64,000 nt of DNA from Nemertoderma westbladi. Its lineage: Eukaryota > Xenacoelomorpha > Nemertodermatida > Nemertodermatidae. Position 1 is the stretch's first letter; the number at the start of each line of letters is the position of its first letter. A program made the translations under genes and the position numbers. This document shows, in pieces, positions 41,691-53,057 of the stretch. The stretch is from contig JAUCBJ010007057.1 in assembly GCA_032718475.1 (NCBI GenBank), forward strand, positions 1 through 64,000. Direction: 5' to 3'. The notes below the pieces were generated by a model. That model saw only the letters and a program-made list of their open reading frames with translations, searched no databases and was not told the DNA's origin.

Positions 41691-41999
41691 TTAAATATTT
41701 ACGTATACAAATACAGTACATTATCGTTATTTTGTACCTTTAACATGTATAAATTCACAGCTATTATATTTACTTATTAAATTTGTTAAATTATTGAAAT
41801 AGATACTTTTATCGCAGAAATAAATATATTAAATGCCAAAGAAAAAACTGGTGTACCACTAAAGAATAAAATAATATAAACGTTAATGTGAAAGCTGCCT
41901 AAAATATATTCTGGCTTCCTTTAGCGCATCCTTTACCTTCATTTGGAGACCAATCAATATAAACTGTAACGTAACTAACCTAACCCATCAAGCTCAGGC
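41691..41999. other. Unannotated AT-rich DNA
   Basis: Nothing recognised between the satellite end and the second foldback element. Confidence 0.4.
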
Positions 42000-42600
42000 A
42001 ATACACCATGTCCTGGAATATAGTATCGTTATTCAGGTACATGCTCCCTCCCCACCCCCCCCCCCCCCCCCCCCCCCCCCCCAAAAAAAGAAAATTCAAT
42101 TCTACAAATCTTGATGATATTGCATCAAATTTGAAACATAGATAGTTTCTCCTCCTTCCTTCTCCGTGGGTGAGAATTTTTATTCAGATTATTTATTTTC
42201 GCTTTCGTTCTTTCGCTACAAGTACATATATTTTGAAAAAATATCTTCATCGATATTACCTCAGTCGCACTGCAGTTACTTCTCAGTCTTATAAATACTC
42301 GTTCGTACTCGTTGGAAACCTTGCGTTGCAACGATTCCAAATATGTAAAAATATTTCAATTTGGTTGGGAAATAGCCAAGATATGGGCCTTCGAAAGTTG
42401 CATGTATTTGCTTCCACTGCAGGCCAATTATTCTATTTAATAAATACACCATGTTCTGGAACATTTTGTTTATGTATGAATATCCACGTACTAGTATTAT
42501 TATTAGAGGCATTGCACTGTTGCCCAGCTACTTATGAGATAAACAAACTGTTCTAGAACATGGTGTATTTATTAAATAGAATAAATGGCCTGGCTTTACT
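42000..42600. mobile_element. Foldback repeat element, copy 2
   Basis: Same family as 6060-6825: CACCATGTCC(T/C), then a C run (42055-42082, 28 C), then a CTACAAAT..TTGA.GATATTGCAT..AATTTGAAAC segment, then CCAAATATGTAA. It ends in a hairpin, about 42426-42590, with arms TTCTATTTAATAAATACACC and GGTGTATTTATTAAATAGAA. No coding capacity; superfamily unknown. Confidence 0.7.
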
Positions 42601-42901
42601 GATAGTTACGGAAAATCTAGCAAAAGTTTTGCGATAGTGATTTGCAGGAGCGCAATTTTGATGTTGAGCATTATTGCATTATTGAACATTATAAGCAATT
42701 ATTCTCACTGCAGTAGGCCGATTGTGGATATAAGTTTGTAAGTATGCCTACCAACCTAAAAGTAAAGTATTTTATTCCAAAATTGTAACATTACTCAACG
42801 CCGTTAGTATTAACAGCGAGTTGTTATTTAGCACTTTACAACTTTAGAGGACATTTGAAGCATTGTATTGGCCTGTACATTTAGTATTGTATTTGGTGTT
42901 A

Positions 42902-42990
42902 TTGTTTACGTGGTAACCAATGGCGGCGTTAAGTAATGTCCACTAAGGTGACATTACTTAACGCCGTCATTGGTTACCACGTAAACAATA
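42902..42990. repeat. Perfect-looking sub-hairpin in the left arm of the 3.3-kb element
   Basis: TTGTTTACGTGGTAACCAAT pairs with ATTGGTTACCACGTAAACAA about 50 bases away, continuing inward through GGCGTTAAGTAATGT and ACATTACTTAACGCC. The right arm has the equivalent hairpin at about 45848-45936, so hairpin-within-arm is a conserved design of the element. Confidence 0.85.
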
Positions 42991-44227
42991 GGTAGAAATT
43001 TGCCTGACAGCCAGATAGGCCTACTGCATTACCTACCGGTAGGCGGGGTATAGCTATTATTAACCAGTAGCTAAATTATTAACATGGATCCAAACACCAC
43101 TATAAATATAAGCTAACTTATTTATAACATAATTTATGTCATTTTTACATTTATTTATACAGCAACTAATATAATTTGTGCAGTTTCTATCACTTATAAT
43201 GTATATGTACAATCATTTCGTAATGTTACAATTTTGGAATAAAACTACATACATACTTGTTGCAAAGTACTTTACAGTGTTCTGATCCTCGTGACTTTAT
43301 TTTCACTCACTCACTAAACGTTCGTGTAACAAAGTCACTCGGATCATCACACTGTAAAGTGCTACTTTACACACAAGTATGTAAATAGTTATTCTTTACA
43401 TGCTTAAACTTTATTTAAACTATAAAAAATATTTGATTTAAACAGGACTTTGGATAAACAACGAATTCATAAACTTTAATAAATATTTTCTAATTTTCAT
43501 AAAGTAGAGAGGAATTATACACAAAAAAGTCTCTCCATACTTTATAGTACTGTAACTAATCTATAAACCCCAACTCACATTGAAAACGCTGCCACCTAAC
43601 AGCTAAATTTGTCAAATAAAAAAATGCGAATGTTTATTGTGGATAGATAGAACGGCGATGAAAGTCGTGATGATTCGACTTGTACATATTAATGGTTCAT
43701 TTAACGGAAACGGAGTGTTGTGACTGGAGGAAACAGCATATAAACTATTCAAACTGAACAATTTAGACAGCGAATTTGATAAGATAAATCGATAAATGAC
43801 ATGAAGGCAAGGGAGGGGAGCCTTAACTTCATTACTGTTTGTTTCGTGAGCAGTTAATGTAGTTCCCCTAAAAACATCAGTGTCATGCAGCAATTACTTG
43901 CAGCTTTGCAATTTTTATTGAGGAAGTTCTGACATTGTTAGGAACCAAATTAAATGCGAAATCGATTTATGCCAACAATATCCACGAATAATATAACTGA
44001 AATTCAAATTATCCATAATTTATTTGCTCTACCATGGAATACTAAATATACACGGAACCAGATAGATGTCCGATACACTGTAGATAACTAAGTATAATAA
44101 CTCTATAGATAACTAAGTATAATAACTCTATAATAGCTTATTTTATCTTATGTACATTACTAATTCGTTTTAAAGTGTAACATTACTAATTCGTTTTAAA
44201 GTGTAACATTACGAATTCGTTTTAAAG

Positions 44228-45121
44228 TACACCATAATCCCTTAATACAACAACCATTTTTAGGGGGTCGGAGCCCCCCCCCCCCCCCCCCTAATTTTTT
44301 TCAAATTTCAATAAAATGCTACGAAATTCGGTATGATGATAGATCGACACCTTTTCTTACTGGTGGCCTGACCGGATTTTTCAATTTCTCAGTTATTTCC
44401 ATACAACAATCCCTTAAAAAATGTCTATTTAGCAATGTTTAACCACCTCCCGTAGACTTTATTTTTACGTCTTTGAAATGTATTCTAGATATCATTCGAA
44501 GCGCCTTCGTCTGTAGATTCCGAATCTGAAAACCGTTTTAAATTTAACCAATAATTGGTAAAGATATTATCAAAATACTATTGTGTAAATTTAGAGACCT
44601 AAATCGCTATAATTCTGATGTTTTGTTGTCTTTATTCTAGAATATTCATTATTATTTAGCTGAGCGTTTAAAACTCTCCATCTTGTTTTTTCATTATCCA
44701 TAATTAATATTCTAGAATTGAGTAAATAAAACATTAGAATTATAGCGATTTACGTCACAAAAATTTACACCTTAATATTTTGATAATATCTCCGGAAGTT
44801 CTTGGTGAAATTTTCAACGGGTTTCATATTCGGAATCTGCAGATGAAGGCGGTTCTAATGATATCTAGATCTCATTCCAAAGACGAAAAATAAAGCTGAC
44901 GGAGGTGGCTAAATATTGCGAAATAGGCGATTTTTAACGGCTTGTTGTATCGAAATAGTTCATAAATTAAAAAATCCGGCCAGGCCACCAGTAAGAAAAG
45001 GTATCGATCTTTCATCATACTAAATTTCGTAGCATTTTATTGAAATTTGAAAAAAATTATGGGGGGGGGGGGGGGGCTCCGACCCCATAAAAATGGTTGT
45101 TGTATTAAGGGAGACGGTGTA
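44228..45121. mobile_element. 0.9-kb palindromic element nested in the 3.3-kb foldback
   Basis: Arms of about 420 bp around a centre near 44675. Left end TACACC then CCCTTAATACAACAACC; right end GGTTGTTGTATTAAGGG then GGTGTA. An 18-C run (44274-44291) in the left arm faces a 16-G run (45061-45076) in the right arm. Short repeats of ACATTACTAATTCGTTTTAAAGTG flank it (44158-44227; a related piece follows at 45124). No coding capacity. Confidence 0.85.
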
Positions 45122-45142
45122 TACATATTACTAATTCGTTTA

Positions 45143-45404
45143 CACCATTTCGCTTGATACAACAACCATTTTTAGGGGGTCGGGGCGCCCCCCCCCCCCC
45201 CCCTAATTATTTTAAATTTCAATTAAATGCTAGGGAATTTGGTATGATGATTACATAGCTGCAACAAGCTGTTGAATAATTTAGCAATGCTTAGCAACGC
45301 ATCTCGGTCGAATTTATTCTAGAATGTAATTCATCCAGAACCGCAGAAATCTGAAAACCGTTTTTAATTTCATCAAAAATTACCAAAGATATTATAATAA
45401 CTTG
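45143..45404. mobile_element. Half copy of the 0.9-kb palindromic element
   Basis: Begins TACACCATTTCGCTTGATAC, then GGGGGTCGGGGCG and a 16-C run (45188-45203), matching one arm of 44228-45121 with divergence. It stops at the inner edge of the right arm of the 3.3-kb element. Confidence 0.7.
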
Positions 45405-46068
45405 GGGATTGGAATACTTTGGAATAATAACTATTTACATACTTGTGTGTAGAGTAGCACTTTACAGTGTGATGATCAGAGTGGCTTTGTTACACGAACG
45501 AATGTTAGTGAGTGAGTGAAAATAAAGCTACGAGGATCAGAACACTGTAAATTACTTTGCAACAAGTATGTATGTAGTTTTATTCCAAAATTGTAACATT
45601 ACAAAATGATTGTACATATACATTATAAGTGATAGAAACTGCACAAATTATATTAGTTGCTTTATAAATAAATGTAAAAGTGACATAAATTATGTTATAA
45701 ATAAGTTAGCTTATATTTATGGTGGCGTTTGGAGCCATGTTATAATAATATAGCTACGCCCTACTAGTTATTAATAGCTATACCCCGCTTACCGGTAGGT
45801 ACAGTAATGCAGTAGGCCTATCTGGCTGTTAGGCAAATTTCCACCAATTGTTTACGTGGTAACCCATGACGGCGTTAAGTAATGTACCCTTAATGGACAT
45901 TGATTAACGCCGTCATGGGTTACCACGTAAACAATAACACCAAATACAAAATGTACAGGCCAATACAATGCTGTAATGTCCTCTAACGTTGTAAAGTGCT
46001 AAATAACAACTCGCTGTTAATACCAACGGCGTTGAGTAATGTTACAATTTCGGAATAAAGTACTTTAC

Positions 46069-47869
46069 AGCATTAACACGCATGTGCTGCATATATATAC
46101 TAGTATGTGTATGTTAGAGGGTGCAGGCTCCACTGGGTCAATGACCTCTGTGGATACAGCCACGGGTAACTGGCGACCAGGACTACTTCTGGCACGCCCC
46201 CTAGTTGAATTAATTTACTGACATTAAAGATACCATGGAACATAACATAAACTACAGAGCGCTTACTATACGACTCAAGGCCGCACGCAGAAACATTAAG
46301 ATCTGTTGCTTGCAATACCGCGCAAGAAAAAGTGCTGCTAGACCTACAAGACACTCCCATCTATGAAACACACTGTCCCAAACTTTACTTATATATAATT
46401 ATATTTCTCTATGCTTCGAAATATTTATGTCATTACGATATTTTAGTCATACGCATGACAGCCAGACATAATTTTCAGTAGTAATTTGTTATATAAACAC
46501 ATTATAGTCAATACTAAAGGCCTTTAACCCTATTTGGCCCGGGGGGGGTTCATTTTAGAAATTTTTTGTAATTCATCTCTATCTTTGAGTCAGATTTGTT
46601 GGGAAAACCAAGATTTCGTAACTAAAATTTTATGGGCTATCCAAAAGAGCAAATGCCATTTACATGGCTATGTTAGTTTTCGTGTTGTGGTCCCTTTCTG
46701 GCACCCATTTCCAGTATTTTTCGTGCTAAGACATTTCAAAAGTTTTTATGGCTCAAATTTATTTATTTGCGGTATTTAGAGTTTTTTTGGATGCTGTTCA
46801 CGATTATAGAACTCAATTATAACATTCGATAAAATTTTCGGTAATTTTGATTGTACCCCCTGGGGCACGACAAAAACAAACATTGCAAATATGATAATGA
46901 AAAATCACCACAAAATTAAATTGATCTTATGACCATATGAGTTTTTGGGATGCTGATCAAGAATATGGCATTGAAATATATCAGATTAGGGATTAGGGAA
47001 GTTTGGATATGTGTCAATGCGCGGTACGAAAAATACAAGTAGAACAAATTTTATAATTAAAAATCATTACCAAATCAACCTGGTTTTAAGACATTATGGG
47101 TTTTCTGGGACGTTCATCACGAATATGACACTCAAAAATATCGTATAATCCAACCAAATTCGATTTATTTTTCGTCCCACCAGACCAGCACCCAAAACGA
47201 TAGTTGCGTTACCACGAATGATTTTTATCGTAATCAGCGACATCGAAAACCAGTATAGCTTCCGAATTATAAAACCAAAAACAAAATTGTTTAGTTTGAC
47301 ATTTTTTAAGTTGGAGGCCTACTTTTCATCCTGGGGACCAAAATAACACCAAAAATTATGTATCGTAATCAGCTACCTCGAAAACCCTTATACTATGAAA
47401 TTGTAATTTTTGAGCCAAGATCTAAAAAATTTGATAGGGTTAAGAATTTCCTTGAAAATGAAACATTAGAACCTTGAGGTAATGTAAGTATTGGTAGTGA
47501 GAATTATTTTATGCGACTGTTGAGAACAAAATAATACTTATATTGATCATAATAATTGGTTGCGGTATTTATTTAAATAAGAATGTTTCACTGAATGTGA
47601 ACAATCAATAAACAATCAATCAGTCTCTCACTCACCCAAAATCCGAATACAGTAATTACAAATAAATAATATAATACAAATATAAGGCAACAGCATTTAA
47701 TCACTTTCGAATGTCAGAGATATTGATTTGGCCACCTGACTGTTTATAACAACTATTTATTCTAAACAATTTCTTTCCGAGATATAGAGGAATCTGCAGG
47801 CTTAAAGGAAGATAAACTGCAAATAAAAATATCATTTGCGGGATATATAGTACCGTCATAATACACAGT
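46069..47869. other. Intergenic DNA with a degenerate tandem repeat of about 160 bp
   Basis: No supported gene. At about 46600-47420 a unit recurs loosely: GGATGCTGTTCACGATTATA near 46790, GGGATGCTGATCAAGAATAT near 46960, GGGACGTTCATCACGAATAT near 47118. Inverted TTAACCCTAT / ATAGGGTTAA lie near 46525 and 47436, so the block may itself be a decayed inverted-repeat element. The start resembles the G-rich sequence at 9355-9480. Confidence 0.45.
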
Positions 47870-48838
47870 AGGCCTACAATAAACTGTAGGCCTACAATAC
47901 ACAGTAGGCCTACAATACACAGAAGGCCTACAATACACAGTATGCCTACAATACACAGTATGCCTACAATACACAGTAGGCCTACAATACACAATAGTCT
48001 TACAATACACAGTATGCCTACAATACACAGTAGGCCTACAATACACAGTAGGCCTACAATACACAGTAGGCCTACAATACACAGTAGGCCTACAATACAC
48101 TACAGGCCTACAATACACAGTAGGCCTACAATACACAGTAGGCCTACAATACACAGTAGGCCTACAATACAATGTAGGCCTACAATACACAGTAGGCCTA
48201 CAATACACAGTAGGCCTACAATACACAGTAGGCCTACAATACACAGTAGGCCTACAATACAATGTAGGCCTACAATACACAGTAGGCCTACAATACACAG
48301 TAGGCCTACAATACAATGTAGGCCTACAATACACAGTAGGCCTACAAATACACAGTAGGCCTAAAATACACCGTAGGCCTACAATACACAGTAGGCCTAC
48401 AATACAATGTAGGCCTACCATACACAGTAGGCCTACAATACACAGAAGGCCTACAATACAATCTAGGCCTACAATACACTGTAGGCCTACAATACACATT
48501 AGGCCTACCGTACACAGTAGGCCTACAATACACAGTAGGCCTACAATACAATGTAGGCCTACCATACACAGTAGGCATACAATACACAGTAGGCCTACAA
48601 TACAATGTAGGTCTAAAATACACAGTAGGCCTACAATACACAGTAGGCCTACAATAAAATGTAGGCCTACAATACACAGTAGGCCTACAATACACAGTAG
48701 GCCTACAATACACAGTAGGCCTACAATACACTGTACGCCTACAATACACAGTAGGCCTACAATACACAGTAGGCCTACAATACACAGTAGGCCTACAATA
48801 CACAGTAGGCCTACAATACACAGTAGGCCTACAATACA
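47870..48838. repeat. 18-bp minisatellite (CAATACACAGTAGGCCTA), about 54 copies
   Basis: Tandem units centred on the palindrome TAGGCCTA. Common variants: CAATACAATGTAGGCCTA and single-base changes, and an extra A at about 48348. Because the unit is 6 codons long and stop-free in several frames, long false frames appear on both strands. Confidence 0.97.
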
Positions 48839-49212
48839 ATATCGTTACTACTGTTGGTTCACATGTTAATTCTGAAAAAAATAAATGATGTCGTTATTTT
48901 GCAGACAACCATTTAGTAAATTTAAACAAATTTTCTAAGTTTCGGTTCAAATCACGGTTTTTGGGTAACAATTAGGTTATATTATGCCAAAATTAAACAA
49001 AAAAAGCCACCACTGTCAGTTAGAGAAATATAAGTTTCATATATGATTTATACATTATGATTTAGTGAGTTTAAAATTTTTATAATTTAAAACATTAAGG
49101 GAAACTAGCAGGTTACAGTGGCGGTGTTTTCTAACCAAAACAATTAACGAAACTTTATTTCATATGCGACCAATTTGCGCCGTTTAAAGAGCACTTTTTA
49201 CACTTACCTGTC
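48839..49212. other. Unannotated AT-rich DNA between two minisatellites
   Basis: Nothing recognised. Confidence 0.4.
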
Positions 49213-49640
49213 AACGTGCGCCGCTATGTGCGCCGCTATGTGCGCCGCTATGTGCGCCGCTATGTGCGCCGCTATGTGCGCCGCTATGTGCGCCGCTATG
49301 TGCGCCGCTATGTGCGCCGCTATGTGCGCCGCAATGTGCGCCGCTGTGTGCGCCGCTGTGTGGGCCGCTGTGTGCGCCGCTATGTGCGCCGCTATGTGCG
49401 CCGCTATGTGCGCCGCTATGTGCGCCGCTATGTGCGCCGTTGTGTGGGCCGCTGTGTGGGCCGCTGTGTGGGCCGCTGTGTGGGCCGCTGTGTTCGCCGC
49501 TATGTGGGCCGCTGTGTGCGCCGCTGTGTGCGCCGCTATGTGCGCCGCTGTGTGGACCGCTCGCTGTGTGGGCCGCTGTGTGCGCCCCTGTGTGCGCCGC
49601 TGTGTGGGCCGCTGTGTGCGCCGCTATGTGCGCCACTATC
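49213..49640. repeat. 12-bp GC-rich minisatellite (GTGCGCCGCTAT), about 35 copies
   Basis: Tandem 12-bp units, first pure GTGCGCCGCTAT (49213-49330 and 49379-49436), later mixed with TGTGTGGGCCGC forms (49440-49620). Being 4 codons long, it gives long Ala/Met/Cys or Arg/Val/Tyr frames on + and a His/Ser/Gly/Ala frame on minus. GC content contrasts sharply with the AT-rich surroundings. Confidence 0.97.
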
Positions 49641-49675
49641 TGAGTTGAGTACAGTACATTATATAATAAATTTAG

Positions 49676-49910
49676 TCAACTGGGCAACAGGACATTGCTT
49701 TCGCCGGGAGGACCAGCAAGTGGGAAATAAGCATGACTTTTAAGAGGCCTCTTAAAGGGCACTGGCGCAGAAACTCGACTAGCCGGCATAGCATTCTTTA
49801 TGCCCACTGCATAACAGCGAGCCAATTGTAGATTGCATTGCGGTGGTACAAAAATATTTTTGTTAAGCCAGCATAATCTCAATCTGCAGCAGCAATGCAG
49901 CAGGCCGATT
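49676..49910 (+). pseudogene. LINE C-terminal/3' end fragment
   Basis: Bases 49682-49735 (GGACATTGCTTTCGCCGGGAGGACCAG) match, in reverse orientation, the segment at 10975-11005 encoding GHCFRREDQ in the LINE. The following 49775-49910 resembles the LINE tail repeat near 10765-10815. Too short and broken to code. Confidence 0.65.
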
Positions 49911-50281
49911 ATAGATAGATAGAGACAGCGCTGCCTTTACCAAATAGATACCCACGAACAAACAACCTGATCTAATAATTTTATAAAGTCAGTAGGGAGT
50001 TTATCTGCATTATGGTTTAATTTTTGTATAATTTACTTAGATATTGTTAATATATAATAACCTTCTTATAAAATGATAAATATAAAATATAATAGAGTGA
50101 AGTCATGGAATGCTATAGAGATCTCTATATAGCATTCGATGAGTGTTGTATTATACATAAAAATATATGTCTCTACCACACCAATAAATCTGTAATTTTT
50201 TGCTTGTAATATTCTTTACAAATTTAATTTATAATACTCGCTCTCCGTTAATATTTTTTATTGTCTACCATTTTACCCCGC
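49911..50281. other. Unannotated AT-rich DNA before the right BEL/Pao LTR
   Basis: No gene. A short inverted repeat around TATAGAGATCTCTATA (50114-50129) is visible. Confidence 0.4.
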
Positions 50282-51462
50282 TGTTCGCGCTTTCAGACCT
50301 TTGGCAGTTTAACCCGCCAAATTAAGATGTCTTCTAGATATTAAATCGTTTTTAGTCTATGACAAGTATTTGATTCACTACACTAGTCGAAACCAATCTG
50401 TGCGCGACCATTCACCCGCTGGATATTCCCGGGAGATTGGGTTCGACGGTTTAATTTTATTGCTATGTAAGCCTAATGTATTATTCGACTGACAGTATTA
50501 TATAATCTCTGACAATATTATTCACCTTCGGGAATATTAACAGTTCCTTTAGGACGTGGCGCTTTATCTATATAAACAGAGTTATGACTTAAACTACTCA
50601 CAACGATATGGCTTAATTATAATTCACATATATGGCGCATTCTTTAGGAATTGCTTCTTTAACAGACTCACTCATACACAATGCTGCACAATACTGCACA
50701 CTAATCTGCCAATCTTCATTGATTTTAGTCACATATAAAAGGAACACAGACTGACTCATGTAGGGTCTATCAAATAACATTAGATTCACTTCAAACCACT
50801 TTAACATAAGTCACAATCGTTTATCTGTAACCCTTCTCTCTTACCTTCGGTATATCAAGAATATTGGGTTTCGGGGTTATTTATCGTTATTCCAAATATA
50901 ATAATTCATCAACCATATTATGAAGAACTGACAGTAAATAGCAGTATAAAACAACAACTGAACACTGATTGTTATGAGTTTGCAATGTTTCAGCAGTCAG
51001 TATGTATGATCAGTTAGCAGTTAAAGGATATATGTCCTTATAATTAAACCTACTAGTGTAAGACTAAAAACTGAAACACGGAGGTGCCAAAAGCCGGTTC
51101 TTAGGCTCTGGGCAAAAACATAACACTGAACTACTGAGTTTCTGTATATACCTCCAACACAGAGACAACAAACGCTCTGATTGGTCAACCTGAACAACGA
51201 GAGAACAAAGAAACAAAGAAACGTCGACGTGGCAATATCAGCTGCTAGCCGTCGTCATGGTAGCGACACTGTTTTCAAGAGTATCGAGCTTTTACGTCAC
51301 GGAATTACGGATTATGTCCTCTAAAGTACAAATACAGAAGAAATAGCTTTTATGTCCGCTAAAACACCAGTACAGCAAGGACACGGCCTTTTTATGCCTG
51401 GTAAACCAACTACAGAGTATTTTAAGGGAAAATAACCGACTAATTACGCAAAAGCTTTTACA
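50282..51462 (-). repeat. 3' LTR of right BEL/Pao copy
   Basis: On plus it begins TGTTCGCGCTTTCAGACC and ends AAAAGCTTTTACA; on minus it therefore has the same TGTAAAAGC start and GCGCGAACA end as the other LTRs. TATATA is kept at 51145-51150. More different from the central element's LTRs than those are from each other. Confidence 0.92.
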
Positions 51463-51540
51463 CCGCTCCCAGAAGATGGGATTTAAGTTTATAAAATATA
51501 ACAAATCACAGTTTCTAAAATATAAAAATACTCTAAACAG

Positions 51541-51747
51541 TTAGTCTTTCTTGCGCGGACGGCGTTTACGCAGTTTTTTAAAGCTATCAAGAGTCATTTT
51601 CTCTTTGGGGGAAGCCACTTTACTAGGAGGGCCATAACTCCTGGGTGAAGGGTGCAATATGATTGCATTAAAAGGTTTGGGTTTACGGTCGGTGTCTCGT
51701 CCATTTCGATATGCTTCTCCTCGAGCTGATTTTCCTCCGCTTGTCAT
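51541..51747 (-). pseudogene. Accessory ORF C, last codons fused to ORF B remnant (right copy)
   Basis: Ends with the same basic tail (KKLRKRRPRKKD) and stop as ORF C of the other copies. From about 51700 upwards it switches to sequence matching the end of ORF B (left copy about 2890-2940). Hence nearly all of C, including the zinc clusters, is deleted. This junction differs from those in the other two copies. Confidence 0.8.
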
Positions 51748-52235
51748 GGAATACGTTCGTCCAAAACTCTCGCAGAGAATAGGGTTTTCTAAGCTTGATA
51801 TCTTCTTTGAGATTCGAGGTTTCCCAATCGAACTGAGAGAAGGCCAATTTGTTTATCGATTGGACTTACTGTTGTAACTTACGTTTATCTGAACAAACGC
51901 AGGTTTCTTTTTGATCTTTATAGAATAGCGTTTACCTCGTTTCGTACAACGCTCTCCTTCACCTTGATGAAGGGTTGTATCGCGTTAAACGGGACGACCA
52001 TACGGTTGGATAGTGATATTAGGTGTCTGCGTCATAATCCAGCTAGGTAAGATGGGCGGCTAGCTAGAAATCACTGTCGGAGTGTTACCGATTAATTGTT
52101 AGGGTAGCACTAGATCTTGAACAGTGAATACTGTCCGCGAGGATCCGCGACACCACCAGGATCGCAGGTCTGAGGTCCAACTAAGGAATGAGGAGGTTTG
52201 ACCGAGTATTCCGGGACTCTGATCGTAGGTTTACT
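51748..52235 (-). pseudogene. Accessory ORF B, decayed (right copy)
   Basis: Recognisable in pieces against the left copy: the start region has ACGATCAGAGT where the left copy has ATGATCAGAGT (start codon lost; 52224-52226), then a TACTCACTGTTCAAG-like match, then the CTCGAAGAGGACATCGAGCTT-like coiled-coil segment near 51800. Several frameshifts; no open frame survives. Confidence 0.65.
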
Positions 52236-53057
52236 CTAGGATCGTTAGAGCCGAGTGAGCATAGGTGATACGTCAAACAAGTTTCGCTCGAAACTCCAGT
52301 AAATATAACGAACACAACTGTGTTTAACACAACGTTTCCGTGGATGTTTATGTCTTTCCGTTTATTGGCTGGGTCTAGGGCATTTACCGTAATAATACCC
52401 AAAAACGTACGTCTTGTAGGGGAAACGCGAGTGATCTTTCTCCAGCTTACAATATTCCTCCATCCGTTCGAAGCTATTCGGTACAACAGGTAGCGGTCGA
52501 TCGGCGGTAAGATACATCATAGGGGAATCGAGCCGTTTGAGTTCTACCATGCGGTCATGATGTATACCTTGAGGATATCGAGTTTCTAGATTTTGTTGAC
52601 TGGCAATATTGAGATATGTTTCTATCAGGAATTCCAGATAATCGTTGAAGTCGCTGCGTTTATCCGGCTCCTCAACGTCTTCTCTTTCGAGTCTGTTTCG
52701 AATAGAATTCTCGTGTTCCATTCTCGGTTTATCGTTCCGCCTCCGCTGGGTAGGATATTTCAATCGTACCATTTCCCTTTTGGTGTCGACATTGTCCGTA
52801 TCGTGTAAATCGATAGGATGACCAGTAGTTAAGAAGCCCATATACGTACCATTACGCTGCGTATATCGAGCAGCGAATTTTCTATAGTCCAACTCTCGCG
52901 AGAGCTGCACTTGGGACATTGTCGGTTCGATATAACGACCATCGTCCTCTGCAGCAGTTGGACTAACGTCGCCGCGTATTAAGCTATCAACAAACGCTTG
53001 TAAAAGTAGAGTATATCGCTCCCCGATACCAAGACCATCTTCTATCAACTCCGTCAT
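52236..53057 (-). pseudogene. Accessory ORF A with nonsense mutation (right copy)
   Basis: Starts MTELIEDGLG and matches ORF A of the left copy over 231 codons (53057 down to 52362). It stops at a TAA (in PRPSQ-stop) where the left copy has CAA, a single C-to-T change. Homology continues past the stop to about 52240, including the RHKH-type cluster region, so the protein is truncated before its Cys/His C-terminus. ATG lies two bases after CAG (53060-53062), as in the other copies. Confidence 0.8.

Larger units (their letters stand above)
42762..46068. mobile_element. 3.3-kb inverted-repeat (foldback) element with about 650-bp arms
   Basis: The left arm (42762 to about 43410) and right arm (about 45405 to 46068) are reverse complements over most of their length. 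The outer ends are GTAAAGTATTTTATTCC at 42762 and GGAATAAAGTACTTTAC ending at 46068; the inner parts share the ACTTTACAGTG block. Each arm contains its own hairpins. The centre (43411-45404) contains no transposase but a second palindrome (44228-45121). Likely a non-autonomous foldback transposon. Confidence 0.85.

Noticed and set aside
42762-46068. Assembly-generated inverted duplication
   Set aside because: Arms differ at many scattered sites, so they are old and not a simple duplicated contig; still worth confirming with reads.
47762-48839. Long Cys/Arg/Pro/Tyr and Thr/Ile/His repeat frames on both strands
   Set aside because: Artefact of the 18-bp minisatellite; both strands are open simultaneously.
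49175-49743. Ala-Met-Cys, Arg-Tyr-Val and His-Ser-Gly-Ala frames
   Set aside because: Artefact of the 12-bp minisatellite.
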